From Deltaproteobacteria bacterium (GTDB taxonomy: Bacteria; Desulfobacterota; Binatia; Binatales; Binataceae): a stretch of 64,000 nucleotides of DNA. Shown in pieces: positions 26,746 to 36,134 of this stretch. Each line of letters starts with the position of its first letter. Position 1 is the first letter of the stretch. The translations under genes and the position numbers were made by a program. The notes under the pieces were generated by a model that worked only from the letters and a program-made list of their open reading frames with translations, was not told the origin of the DNA and did not search any database. The DNA lies in contig PLDK01000049.1 in assembly GCA_003135135.1 (NCBI GenBank), positions 1-64,000 on the forward strand, in the 5' to 3' direction.

Positions 26746-28488
26746 TCAGAGCATCGGCGCCACCGGGCAATACGCGGCGCTGAAAATCGCGTGACCGCTG
26801 AGCGCCAGGCGAATCAGCTCGATGACCGGCTCGACGATTCGCGCCGCCGGGCGCTGCGTGATCGACGCGACCATCTTGCCGCTGGTCAGCGATTGTAGCA
26901 GTCCCGGCAGCTCGGGAAGCTCGATGATTCCGACCGGCTGATCGGGAGCGAGGCGCGCCAATCCTTTCGCGGCCGCCATCGCGTCATCGAGTCCGCCAAG
27001 CGAATCGACCAGCTTGAGCTTGAGCGCCTGCTCTCCCGTCCAGACCCGTCCCTGCGCGACCGCATCGGTCTGCTCCACCGTGATATGGCGGCCGGCCGCG
27101 ACCAGTTTCAGGAAGTACTGGTAGTCGCGCATTATCTCATCCTGGAACTGTTTGGATTGCGCGGGGGTGAAGTCGGTCCACATGTCGAACATCCCGACGT
27201 TTGCGCCGCGGCTCACCGCGTCGGTGTTCGCGTAAATCTTTTGCACCGCGGGCGAGACGTTGAACTTGCCGCCGAGCACGCCGATCGAGCCGGTGATCGT
27301 GCCTGGCTCGGCGATAATCTTCGCGGCCGGAACCGATATCAAGTATCCGCCCGAAGCGGCGTATCCCGACATGCTGACGACCACGGGTTTTTTCTTCGCC
27401 GTGAGCTCGACCTCGCGGTCGATGAGTTCCGACGCGAGCATCGAGCCTCCGGGTGAATCGACCCGCAAAATAACGGCGCGAACGTCGTCATCCTCGCGCG
27501 CGGACTTGAACGCTTTGGTCATGTCGTCGGCGGTCATCGCTTCGGTCTCGGGACCTGAAAACGGATCGAAGCCTTCGCCGCCGCGCTGGATCTCTCCATC
27601 CCCGTAAATCACCGCGATTTGATCTCCGCCGCCAAAGCTGGAGAACAGGCTCGCACGCGCATAATTGGTGTAGTCAATCACCTTGTGAAGCGAGCCGCCG
27701 TGATGCTTAGCGCGATCGGTGAATTCGTCCTCGTACTCGAGTCGATCCACCAGCCGCGCCTTCAGGCCCGCCTCCGCATTCAACGGCGCTTGATCGATCA
27801 AGCTCTTGATCGCGTCGGGACTGAGCTTGCGCTCGGCCCCGATCGCCGCGACGATCTGCTCGAACAGGCTCCCGGCCAGTCCTTCGTCCTCTTCCTTTTG
27901 CGCCGGCGTGAAGTCCTTGTTGGTGAACATGTTGGCCGCGCTCTTGTACTGCCCCGCCGAGGCGAAGTTCGGCGTGATCCCCAGCCAGTCGAGCGTGCCG
28001 CGCATGAACAGTTCGCGCAGTTGCACTCCCATCAGGTTGAGGTCTCCCCGCGGCATCAGCGAGACTTCATCGGCGGCGCCGGCAACGATGTAGGGCAGAT
28101 TGCCCGCGCCCGATTCGCCGGCGGTCTCGATATACGCGGTCGTCCATTTGCCGTGGCTCTTGAACGACTGGATCAGTGCGACGATCTCCTGCGCCTGCGC
28201 CAGTTCCATCTCGGGGTCGATAACCTTGATTTCCAGGCCGACGATCTTCGGATCCTTCGCAGCCTGGTCGATCGCATTGCGCAGCTCGTTGAGCGCCGTC
28301 TGATGGGTACTGAGAAGGCCAAGCAGGCCGCTGCCGCCGCGCTCGACTACCGGTCCGTGAAGTTCAACTGCCAGAACCGAGTTGGGCTGCACCCGATGCG
28401 AGATGTAATCCGAGATGGCGACGATCGCGAACAGCACCGCGAATGTGATCACCGTTCGAACAACCCATCGAAAAAATCTTCTGAACAT
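26746..28488 (-). CDS. sppA: signal peptide peptidase SppA (long form)
   Basis: SppA cleaves remnant signal peptides in the inner membrane. The 580-aa protein is the long, 67-kDa type with two crotonase-like halves, an N-terminal transmembrane anchor (about 8-28), the catalytic Ser379 in GYAASGGY and the general-base Lys182 in QYKSAANMF of the N-terminal half. GGAGGAGTGA precedes the ATG. It is transcribed away from the MFS gene. Confidence 0.94.
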   Translation of the reverse strand: MFRRFFRWVVRTVITFAVLFAIVAISDYISHRVQPNSVLAVELHGPVVERGGSGLLGLLSTHQTALNELRNAIDQAAKDPKIVGLEIKVIDPEMELAQAQEIVALIQSFKSHGKWTTAYIETAGESGAGNLPYIVAGAADEVSLMPRGDLNLMGVQLRELFMRGTLDWLGITPNFASAGQYKSAANMFTNKDFTPAQKEEDEGLAGSLFEQIVAAIGAERKLSPDAIKSLIDQAPLNAEAGLKARLVDRLEYEDEFTDRAKHHGGSLHKVIDYTNYARASLFSSFGGGDQIAVIYGDGEIQRGGEGFDPFSGPETEAMTADDMTKAFKSAREDDDVRAVILRVDSPGGSMLASELIDREVELTAKKKPVVVSMSGYAASGGYLISVPAAKIIAEPGTITGSIGVLGGKFNVSPAVQKIYANTDAVSRGANVGMFDMWTDFTPAQSKQFQDEIMRDYQYFLKLVAAGRHITVEQTDAVAQGRVWTGEQALKLKLVDSLGGLDDAMAAAKGLARLAPDQPVGIIELPELPGLLQSLTSGKMVASITQRPAARIVEPVIELIRLALSGHAIFSAAYCPVAPML

Positions 28489-28608
28489 TCACTCCTCCGA
28501 ACTGCCAGTGCGCGCCGCTGCGCCTTGGCGGAGTCAAAATGACGCGCCGCCGGGCCCGTTCCCTTGACAGTCGCAACTGCCTATGGATAGCCAACCATAC
28601 CCGATTCC

Positions 28609-29892
28609 ATGGAGCCAGTCGCCGATATACAGCCGCCCCAGCCCGGCGTCCCGGGCAATCCGCGCGAACTGCTGATGAACCAGCGCGCGGCCGGCGCGAT
28701 TCATCTGAGGATCATCGCGCTCGCCTTCGCCGCCTGGATTTTCGACTTCTATGACCTGGTTCTCTACTCGTTCCTGCTGGTCCCCGTTGCGCGCGAACTC
28801 CATCTGACGCCGGAGCAGTCGTCGATTGCGCTGGGTACGTCGCTGCTGATGACGGCGCTCGGCGGAGTCATTTTCGGCTTCCTCGGCGATCGCTTCGGGC
28901 GCAAACCAACGATCGCAGCTACGGTCGCGATCTACGGCGTCGGCACCGCGCTGTGCGGACTGAGCCAAACTCTCCCCCAACTGATCGTGTTTCGATCGAT
29001 AACCGGGCTCGGGATGGGCGGTGGATGGGCCCCCGGACAAAGTCTGGTTGCCGAAAGCGTGCCGGCCGAGCGCCGCGCGCGATACGCAGCATACGTGCAG
29101 ACGGGATCGCCGCTCGGGGTCTTGTTGGCGGCGGCGGCGGGAGGTTATCTCGCACCAGCGATCGGATGGCGTCTGACGTTCATGGTTTCCGCCATCCCCG
29201 CCGTATTTGTCGTCGCCGCGGTGCTGAAGTGGATGCCGGAGAGCGACGTCTGGCAGCGCACGCGCGCGAGTCTTGACCGCGGCGTCGACTTGCGCGCGAT
29301 TCTCGTTCACCGGCGAATCTTCGCGCTGCTGTTCGTAGTCGTCCTGCTGAACTCCGAGGCGTTTTGGTTCATCTACACCTGGATGCCGGGATACCTGGAA
29401 CTCAAGCGCGGGCTCACCGCCGCCGGCGCCAGCCGCCTGATGATCACCATGCAGGCGGGCGGCGTGCTCGGCTACCTGACGTTTGGGCGCGTCGCGGACC
29501 GATTCGGCCGCCGGCCCGCGTTTTGCGCATACGGGATGCTGATGGCGGCCGGCACCATCCCGCCGACGATACTATGGAGTTCAGCGCGGGCGGTGCCCGG
29601 ACTCATCGCGGCTGCGATGTTCACGGCGGGATTCGGCACCGGTATCTGGGCCGGCATCGCGCCGATGATCGCCGAGCTGTTGCCGACGCGGATTCGCAAT
29701 ACGTCTCTGGGACTGCTGCTCAACGTCACGCGCGGATTTCAGTTCTTCACGCCGATCCTGATTGCGGCGCTCGGCGCGCGGCTTGGTTTCGGCGCGACGC
29801 TTTCGCTCGGCGCAGTCTTCTCGACGCTGGGCGCCATGATGGTCTGGATACTGCCCGAGACCCGCGCCCGCTCAATCACCGCCCTCGATTGA
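28609..29892 (+). CDS. MFS transporter (AAHS/sugar-type)
   Basis: The 427-aa product has about 12 transmembrane helices, the MFS signature GDRFGRKPT after helix 2 and its repeat FGRVADRFGRRP after helix 8. The FDFYDLVLYSFLLVPV helix resembles organic-acid or sugar:proton symporters. The substrate cannot be deduced. It is divergent from sppA, with about 120 bp between them for two promoters. Confidence 0.88.
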   Translation: MEPVADIQPPQPGVPGNPRELLMNQRAAGAIHLRIIALAFAAWIFDFYDLVLYSFLLVPVARELHLTPEQSSIALGTSLLMTALGGVIFGFLGDRFGRKPTIAATVAIYGVGTALCGLSQTLPQLIVFRSITGLGMGGGWAPGQSLVAESVPAERRARYAAYVQTGSPLGVLLAAAAGGYLAPAIGWRLTFMVSAIPAVFVVAAVLKWMPESDVWQRTRASLDRGVDLRAILVHRRIFALLFVVVLLNSEAFWFIYTWMPGYLELKRGLTAAGASRLMITMQAGGVLGYLTFGRVADRFGRRPAFCAYGMLMAAGTIPPTILWSSARAVPGLIAAAMFTAGFGTGIWAGIAPMIAELLPTRIRNTSLGLLLNVTRGFQFFTPILIAALGARLGFGATLSLGAVFSTLGAMMVWILPETRARSITALD

Positions 29893-29900
29893 TCCGAACT

Positions 29901-29960
29901 TACCTCGCCCGTTATTTCACGGGAGAGGAGGCCGAGCGTAGCGAGGTAGGTGAGGGTTCT
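29901..29960 (+). repeat. dispersed intergenic repeat, type C (copy 2)
   Basis: TACCTCGCCCGTTATTTCACGGGAGAGG followed by GTAGGTGAGGGTT matches the reverse complement of 61-110. It contains an extra GAGCGTAGCGAG insert. The CCCGTTATTTCACGGG core is a hairpin. Confidence 0.6.
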
Positions 29961-30162
29961 GCGCCACTCTCACGGCGAACTGCCCATCAACCAACTCGCG
30001 ATTTTACGAGAGATAATGGAAGGGCATCGGGCAACGGCTGGCGCGGTTTGGGCCGAATGAGATCAAATGAGATCAAGGGCGGCTCGTGGCGGTTTCGACT
30101 TATTTAACACATGCCGTGAAATCGAGGGCGGCCCGCCGATTTGCCGTGGAAGTCTGCCATTA

Positions 30163-31035
30163 TTAGCTGGCCGGAGCCTTGACGGCGTATTCCTTTTCGA
30201 CAAAGCCGAATGCGGGATTGCCCCGCACATGCGCCGACCACCAAAATGTCCCGAGGATTTTCCCGAAGAGCGGGTGATCTTCATCGTAGGTTTTGAAGTG
30301 CCCCCGGCAGATATGCATGGCACGTTGCAAATCTCCGCTGCCCTCACGTCCGTCGCCCTTTAGGAGCTGCCGCATGGGATCGATCTGAAGGACCCGCCAT
30401 CTGTCATCCGGCATGGCGGTCCCCCGGTCTTTGCGGACTCGAGTTGAATTACCAACTCGGTCAACAATTTTCACGTTCTTGCAATGAGCAAAGGTGATGG
30501 CGAGTAGCAACGGCTGAAGCATCTCCCATCCGCTGCGCGATAGCATTTGCTGGACCAAATCAGCTTCCGCCTCCTGTCCGGCAGCCTTTAATCTCCTTGC
30601 GAAATCTGAACTGACGGCTGAGCGGACTAATTCATTTCGCGGGCTGCCGTCGCTTTCTGCCGCGCGCTCGATGGCGATCATATCGATGTTGCCGCGAAGG
30701 GCTGGAGGGGCGGCCCGGCTCTGACTGCGGAAAATTAGGAAATTGATGGCAAAATCGCGATCTGCCAATCGTTCGGTGAGCGCAAGCACGCCGCAATTCG
30801 CTGTCAATACCTCTTCCGGGTCGCGAAAGCGATGCATCCATTCCGCGTACATCACCGGCCACGGCGGCACTATCAGAGGGAAATCTCGTTTGAGGTCGAC
30901 CGTCTCGTGCTGCTTATCAAAATCACGAGACCAATAGTCGCTCACGTTCTGAATCCGCAGCTTGACCGCTTCGGTCATCATTCTGGCCATCTGTTCGCCC
31001 GGATATTGCTTCAGTATCTGTTCAATGAACCGCAT
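30163..31035 (-). CDS. uncharacterised 290-aa protein of the accessory region
   Basis: I do not recognise a named family. The protein is soluble, charged, and ends with a conserved-looking block (RGHFKTYDEDHPLFGKILGT and FWWSAHVRGNP) that I associate with uncharacterised proteins of mobile or accessory regions. GAGGAGCAATTCGAG precedes the ATG, which supports translation. Flanking sequence holds no integrase or phage gene. Codon use looks a little less GC-biased than in neighbouring core genes. Confidence 0.65.
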   Translation of the reverse strand: MRFIEQILKQYPGEQMARMMTEAVKLRIQNVSDYWSRDFDKQHETVDLKRDFPLIVPPWPVMYAEWMHRFRDPEEVLTANCGVLALTERLADRDFAINFLIFRSQSRAAPPALRGNIDMIAIERAAESDGSPRNELVRSAVSSDFARRLKAAGQEAEADLVQQMLSRSGWEMLQPLLLAITFAHCKNVKIVDRVGNSTRVRKDRGTAMPDDRWRVLQIDPMRQLLKGDGREGSGDLQRAMHICRGHFKTYDEDHPLFGKILGTFWWSAHVRGNPAFGFVEKEYAVKAPAS

Positions 31036-31287
31036 CTCGAATTGCTCCTCGTGACGGCAATTCTATCCGAGGCCGAGGCATCGCGCGCCATATCTCGCCA
31101 ATTGCGCCAGCCCTGCCCGACCGCGACAGCCCGAGACTTCGCACACGTCGCCTAACGCTGCGTTTTCAGTCGCGATGTCGGGCAGTCGGTTGCCCTGCGC
31201 GACCGGCGCGACACGCGGGCTGTGTGCGCTCGTTGGCGAGGAAGTCGCGCTCTGATAAAACCACTCTCTGTGAAGCCGAGCATATTG

Positions 31288-31539
31288 ATGGAAGCCGAAG
31301 ACCTCTTGCGGCGCGGCGGCTTTGAATGGAGCGACGATGACGACGCCTATCGACCCAGAAAGCGCGATGATGAATCGGCACAAGAATACGAACGTCACCG
31401 ACGATTCCTGATCACCCGCAAGGAATTGGCAGATTCTGGCCTACTCGACAGCACGCGACCCCCACTCCTAACACGTCAGAAGAAGGAAGCTCTGAGCGGG
31501 CTCGAAATGCGTATCTCGCTTTTGAACCAGCAGAGATAA
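31288..31539 (+). CDS. possible small charged protein
   Basis: An 83-codon ORF from the ATG at 31288 gives a strongly charged, soluble product (ARG, GLU and ASP-rich, with DAYRPRKRDDESAQEYERH). The ribosome site is weak. It lies between the 290-aa gene and the GIY-YIG-like gene, in the accessory stretch. It may be real, but only composition supports it. The overlapping minus-strand ORF (31063-31398) looks less natural. Confidence 0.4.
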   Translation: MEAEDLLRRGGFEWSDDDDAYRPRKRDDESAQEYERHRRFLITRKELADSGLLDSTRPPLLTRQKKEALSGLEMRISLLNQQR

Positions 31540-31576
31540 GGTGGCTTCGGTGCATGTCCTCCTAGATCTCCCGTAC

Positions 31577-31582
31577 TATAAT
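31577..31582 (+). promoter_or_regulatory. candidate -10 box upstream of the GIY-YIG-like gene
   Basis: A perfect TATAAT stands in an AT-rich stretch (ACTATAATATAC) about 110 bp before the GIY-YIG-like start. No good -35 box is visible at the usual distance, so this is tentative. Confidence 0.35.
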
Positions 31583-31689
31583 ATACATCCGCTGGATCTT
31601 CTTTCTCAGTGGTCGCCTACCAGTGAGAAGCGCGCCCTTCCGCGCGCGGGGAGTCGCTATCTGCAACGATCTAATTGGGAGGGACGGTG

Positions 31690-32208
31690 ATGAGGTTTGA
31701 CGTTTACGGGGGATTCGAGATGTATCGAAAATCGAATCGTCATGGTGTTTTCGACAGGGCTTTTTGGGATCGCGTCAGAGACATGGAGGCCGCCCTACCC
31801 GAGGCATGCGGCTGTTATGTCTTCGCCCTCAAGAATGGCGATAACATCGTAACGTGGTATGTTGGAAAAACCGAAAGGCGAACCTTTCAGACAGAATGTT
31901 TCCAACCTACGAAGATAAATTACTATAATGAGATTTTAATCGACCATAATGGTAAGCCATTGTTGTTCTTCTTGCCGCGCTTGACAGCATCAGAAAGGAA
32001 ATTCTCGAAATCAACCACGCGCGGTTACAAAGATATAGATTATTTGGAGACTATGTTGATCGGAATTGCCATAGACAGAAATCCTGATATTTACAATGTA
32101 AAGAAAACAAAATTACTTCGAGAAATGAAGGTCCCGGGGGTCATCAATAGCCCGCAAGCTCCGCCTACCCTGTCGCAGCGCGACTTGAAGAACGCCCTAG
32201 GCCTCTGA
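31690..32208 (+). CDS. stand-alone GIY-YIG-like nuclease-fold protein
   Basis: The 172-aa product shows the GIY-YIG pattern: CGCYVFAL (about 40-47) and WYVGKTERR (about 56-64), followed by a conserved Glu120 in YLETMLIGIA that would be the metal ligand. GIY-YIG proteins cut or bind DNA in repair, restriction or homing. The C-terminal REMKVPGVINSP run appears conserved in this subtype. The ATG at 31690 follows GGGAGGGACGGTG. The gene is clearly AT-richer than the window average, which suggests acquisition. No partner restriction or methylase gene is present. Confidence 0.68.
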   Translation: MRFDVYGGFEMYRKSNRHGVFDRAFWDRVRDMEAALPEACGCYVFALKNGDNIVTWYVGKTERRTFQTECFQPTKINYYNEILIDHNGKPLLFFLPRLTASERKFSKSTTRGYKDIDYLETMLIGIAIDRNPDIYNVKKTKLLREMKVPGVINSPQAPPTLSQRDLKNALGL

Positions 32209-32440
32209 AGAGCCAAGGCCGCTAGGGAGGCCAATTGTTGGCCGAATCGCGTCGGTAGGTGCGGCACGGTGTCCCGACGCCGCCTTTTCGCCCGCCATAA
32301 CTCCGTGATCGCGCCACAATCGGGCAGGACAAAGGATTCTCCCTGCTATGCTCCCGGATTAGCCGCGCCAACGGACAAGATCCGGGGTCCCTCGGCTTCG
32401 CTCGGGATGACAAAAAGTTAAGAAGCGGCAGAGAAGGCAA

Positions 32441-32553
32441 CTTGGAATTTGGACCCTCACCCGCGCCGGAGGCGCGGCCGTGTGTCTGTGACACCTCCCT
32501 GACAGAGAGAGGCTAGGAAGGAACCGGGATTCTTCGCTTCGCTTTAGAATGAC
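32441..32553 (+). repeat. dispersed intergenic repeat, type B (copy 2)
   Basis: The stretch starts CTTGGAATTTGGACCCTCACC, continues CGCGCCGGAGGCGCGG and ends GGGATTCTTCGCTTCGCT with AGAATGACA. It matches copy 1 at 20365-20460. Just upstream (about 32376-32411) a partial related unit reads GGGGTCCCTCGGCTTCGC with GGGATGACA. No gene lies in 32209-32822; the stretch is repeat-dominated. Confidence 0.75.
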
Positions 32554-32578
32554 AACATAAGAGAATCGACCGTCTTCG

Positions 32579-32753
32579 CTAACCTGTTCTAACAGGGCGA
32601 AGCCCGCATCTTCACTTTTCACTTTTCACTTTTCACTGGGTGCAGGGGTCACCCCTGGCCGTGGCGACGGCAGCGCAGTATTAAGCCGTTGGCAGGGGCC
32701 GCGCGCGCCAACGGAGCGCGGCCTTAACACTGGGTGCAGGGGTCACCCCTGCG
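32579..32753 (+). repeat. dispersed intergenic repeat, type A (copy 3, extended)
   Basis: The unit begins CTAACCTGTTCTAACAGGGCG, carries a tandem CACTTTT run (three units and a bit), GCAGGGGTCACCCCTGG, and an extra module TATTAAGCCGTTGGCAGGGG...CGCGGCCTTAACACTGGG. The module is shared with copies 4 and 5. It has no ORF of its own. Confidence 0.8.
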
Positions 32754-32822
32754 CTTCACGGTGAGCTGCCCAGGGGCTTATGCTCGACCGTCTAGCTGTC
32801 ATTTTTGCGCAGTGCCGGCCGA

Positions 32823-34037
32823 CTATTGCGAGCCGTGAGTTACGTGAGCTCTCACCTTCAGCTGACGCCGGTTCGCCACGGCAATTTCGGGGCGGCCCGA
32901 ACCCGCGGGCGCGACTACCCCGATCGCGTACCCGTGGTTGAGAGCCGCCGCGATCGAATTGAGCTCGTCCGTCAGCGTCACGCCAGCGTTTTGCATCGGT
33001 TGCGCCACGATAAGCAACTGGCCACCGTTCGGCGCTGTCAGCTTCTCGAGCGTTTCTGCATCCACGCGTTCGACGTCTCCGGTCTTGATGGGAATCGGAA
33101 TGGGGAGCGGAACCGGGATGATCACGACCCGAGGAATATGGGAGGTGTGGGGTTCGCCAAGTCCGATCGCGTAAACCGGCACTCCGCTCTTTTCGACGCT
33201 GGCGATCAAGTCCTCCTTCTTGAGCGCGCTGCTGTTGTCCACTCCATCGGTAATCACGATCAGCGCGCGATTCTGATAATGCGCCGACTCCAGCAGGTTC
33301 AGTCCTTGTTGGATCGCGTCGTAAAGCGGCGCAAGCCCGTATGCTCTCCGATCCGCCAGACGCATCAGCGCCAGCCGATGGTCGGTTGTAAAGGGTTGTA
33401 ACAGCCTGATCGGTGTCTCATGAAGGTCCGGGTAAGGGCCGGGACCCGGCGTTTGGCCGATGGCATGCTCGTCCGCAAACTCGTTGCCTCCAAACGCCAA
33501 TATCGCGATTTCGTCGCACCCGTTCAGCCTGTCCACCGCGTCAGGCAGCGCTTTTTGAACCGCTTCGACTTTGCTCAGGTGAGGAATCAGTTCGCCCCTC
33601 ATGATTCCCGATAAGTCCATGACGATCACGATCGACGTCGGTGCGCCGTCCGGCTCTTCCTGAAAGTACTGAATCGGCAGAATTTGGCCACCGGCATGAG
33701 CTGCAAAATCCGATCGCTTCAGCCCCTTGACCGGCCTGCCCAACGAGTCCCTCACCGAGACCGCGAATTGTATGAAGCCGGGGTTAGCGAAAAGGTCCTT
33801 TGGTGGCACGGCCACCGGGGTACAGAGCTTGAGCGGCGCCGCAATCTGCGCCGACGGGAGAATCGCATGCCGATTCTGCACGCCAGCGCAGCCGCCGAGC
33901 GCGATCGCAGTTATTACGACAAAAGTCCAACGTCCCCGCGTTGCTTTTCCCGTTACTTCCCCTTTCGACCCCCATCCGCCGCCACTCCCGCTGAGCACAG
34001 TCTCCTCTCCTGCCGTTATCTCAACCGGGATTTGCAT
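32823..34037 (-). CDS. VWA-domain lipoprotein
   Basis: The 404-aa product has a hydrophobic segment ending in a lipobox (TAIALGGC), then a von Willebrand A domain (about 130-340) with the MIDAS-like DLSG motif, though the usual DxSxS serine pattern is reduced to DLSGI. A proline run VPLPIPIPIKT lies in an extended loop. It resembles VWFA-related proteins of Acidobacteria-like genomes. A role in envelope adhesion or assembly is possible. The 5' start is uncertain because about 45 residues precede the lipobox. Confidence 0.75.
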   Translation of the reverse strand: MQIPVEITAGEETVLSGSGGGWGSKGEVTGKATRGRWTFVVITAIALGGCAGVQNRHAILPSAQIAAPLKLCTPVAVPPKDLFANPGFIQFAVSVRDSLGRPVKGLKRSDFAAHAGGQILPIQYFQEEPDGAPTSIVIVMDLSGIMRGELIPHLSKVEAVQKALPDAVDRLNGCDEIAILAFGGNEFADEHAIGQTPGPGPYPDLHETPIRLLQPFTTDHRLALMRLADRRAYGLAPLYDAIQQGLNLLESAHYQNRALIVITDGVDNSSALKKEDLIASVEKSGVPVYAIGLGEPHTSHIPRVVIIPVPLPIPIPIKTGDVERVDAETLEKLTAPNGGQLLIVAQPMQNAGVTLTDELNSIAAALNHGYAIGVVAPAGSGRPEIAVANRRQLKVRAHVTHGSQ

Positions 34038-34151
34038 TTTGAAGCGCGATTCTGACTAACACCAAGCCCGCGCGGTTTACAAACACAAAGTTTACGCCCG
34101 GATTTGAGTCCTAAGGCTTTCCAGGGTGCCACAACCGTGCTGGATTGATTA

Positions 34152-36089
34152 TCACGGTGAGCTGCCCAGCGGCTTGTGCACGACCGTTGAGCCGTCGAGA
34201 TACGGCTCGTCACCGATCCAGCTCACGTGAATCGTCGTCACGGCCTCGACACCTTGCAGCATCAGGTCGGTCGTCATCGTTTGCGTATGCGATCCTCCAG
34301 CGCCGTGGCGGCCATCGGTCAACGCCTCGGCCATCGCGCGTCCCGAGGGCACCGCACCGCCGGGGCCGATATTCGGCAGCATACCCAGTATCTGCGTGAT
34401 CGTCGGCGCAACGTCGGTGTTGGCGGTGGGATTGAAATCGACGAACCCGCGCCGGAAGTCCGGGCCAATCGCGGCGCAAAAATTATGAATCTCGCGCTCG
34501 CCTGCCGCGCCATGCATCCCCATCCCGGTCGTGAACGTTTGGCTGGTCCCGGTATCCCCGTAAACGAGTCCCTTTACCGGATGCACCAGTTCGGCGGACT
34601 TGTTGCGGGTCGAGACCTGTCCGATTTCGCCGATCAGGAACGCGGGATTGGCCGGCCCGGTAAGGCCCTTGTTGTCGGCGTCGGGCTCCTCGCGAAATGA
34701 AATCACCAGATCCGGTGAGCGCGCGGGATTGTAGAGACCCACGACGCGCTGGCTGAAGGTGCCGTCGATCCATCCGAGGTACGGTTTCGGCGCGCGCCGG
34801 CCACGGCCACGACGGCTGCGCTCATCGGGAGGCGGGGCGGCCTCGCGCGAGAAGATCGGTCCGCACCATTCCTGCGCCTCGGCGAAGTTGACGATCTTCT
34901 GCAGCACGGCGTGGCGCGACTGCGGCGTGGGAAATTCCGTCGGCGACAGGTACACGAGGTCCGTGCCGCCGTTGGGGGCGACGATAACGTCGGTGCTGTC
35001 GTGCGATTTCTTGATTCCTGCCGACACCAGCATTTCCGACAGAACGATTCGGAACTTAATCGTCGCGAAGCCGTGGTCCGAGACCACTATCAGGTCGGTT
35101 TTGTCCGCGATGCCAAACGCTTCGATCGCCGCGCGAAGACGCATCAGGTTGTCATCGCAAAGGCTCAACGCCTGCATCGCGGGCAACGTGCCCAACCCGG
35201 CGATGTGCTGCGTGAGATCGGGATTATGCTGCCAGAAGACGACCAACGCAGGCCGGCCCGCATCCGCCGCGCGCTTGGCGGCAGGCAGGGCGTCTTCCAC
35301 GGCCAGCCGCGCGAAGTACATATCGCGCTGCCCATCGGCGATCGCGGTTTTCGAATCGGGCGGCATCGCGGCGCTAATTTTCTGACTCTCCGACCTGGGC
35401 TCGACCAGATCGTCCGAGGCGAACAGGTAATCCTGGTGCGGCTCGCCGAGAATATCCTTGCCGCCGACGACCGTTTCAACGCGATTGTCAAACACGGAGG
35501 TCGGTCCCTGCTTGCCGATCACGGCAACGTAGCCGCCCTCGCGCGCGACCTCCTGCGTGATTGTGTCCAACCCGATCAATCGCCCCTTGAATCCATCGGC
35601 CCCGTTTAAGTCAACTATCGCCCTGGCGCCCTCCGTCCAGACCATCCGACCCTGCGCGTCTTTCGCAATCGTCGGCGCCCCCGGCTTGGCCTCACCTGGA
35701 GCAATGTTGCTGACGGACGCCGGCGTACCTGCCGATGGCGGCAAGTAGAACACGTTGCCCTCGAGTCCGTTGACGCCGGGCGGCGCTCCGGTGGCGAGCG
35801 CGGTTGCGTTTACCATCGTAAGTGTCGGGAAGATCGAATGATGCTTGTCGAAGCGCACGCCCTCGCGCGCCATCCGGTACAGATTCGGCGTGTCGCGTTG
35901 GGTGACGAAGTCGGGCCGCAGCCCATCCCATACCATCAGCACCACGATACGGCCGCGGCCACGATGCGCATCAAAATGGTCTTGCGCCAGGCAGGGCGCG
36001 CCTGCAAACGCAGCTGCCGCAACCAAAAAAAAGAGACGAAAAACGAGAATTTCAGGCGAACGTCGAGTGGAGAACATCCGATCGATCAT
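34152..36089 (-). CDS. alkaline-phosphatase-superfamily phosphodiesterase
   Basis: The family (type I phosphodiesterase / nucleotide pyrophosphatase) hydrolyses phosphodiester bonds with two zinc ions. The 645-aa product has a signal peptide (about 15-35), the metal ligands in VWDGLRPD, the nucleophile Thr region SIFPTLTMVNA, and the late VVSDHGF ligands. It is probably periplasmic or secreted. I take the ATG at 36089; a TTG at 36092 is only an in-frame neighbour. Confidence 0.85.
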   Translation of the reverse strand: MIDRMFSTRRSPEILVFRLFFLVAAAAFAGAPCLAQDHFDAHRGRGRIVVLMVWDGLRPDFVTQRDTPNLYRMAREGVRFDKHHSIFPTLTMVNATALATGAPPGVNGLEGNVFYLPPSAGTPASVSNIAPGEAKPGAPTIAKDAQGRMVWTEGARAIVDLNGADGFKGRLIGLDTITQEVAREGGYVAVIGKQGPTSVFDNRVETVVGGKDILGEPHQDYLFASDDLVEPRSESQKISAAMPPDSKTAIADGQRDMYFARLAVEDALPAAKRAADAGRPALVVFWQHNPDLTQHIAGLGTLPAMQALSLCDDNLMRLRAAIEAFGIADKTDLIVVSDHGFATIKFRIVLSEMLVSAGIKKSHDSTDVIVAPNGGTDLVYLSPTEFPTPQSRHAVLQKIVNFAEAQEWCGPIFSREAAPPPDERSRRGRGRRAPKPYLGWIDGTFSQRVVGLYNPARSPDLVISFREEPDADNKGLTGPANPAFLIGEIGQVSTRNKSAELVHPVKGLVYGDTGTSQTFTTGMGMHGAAGEREIHNFCAAIGPDFRRGFVDFNPTANTDVAPTITQILGMLPNIGPGGAVPSGRAMAEALTDGRHGAGGSHTQTMTTDLMLQGVEAVTTIHVSWIGDEPYLDGSTVVHKPLGSSP

Positions 36090-36134
36090 CAAAGCGGCCC
36101 GCGACCGACCGTGTCAATCGTTCTTCGAGGAAAT

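Noticed and set aside
31063-31398. 111-aa minus-strand ORF
   Set aside because: It overlaps a more plausible plus-strand ORF and lacks a ribosome site.
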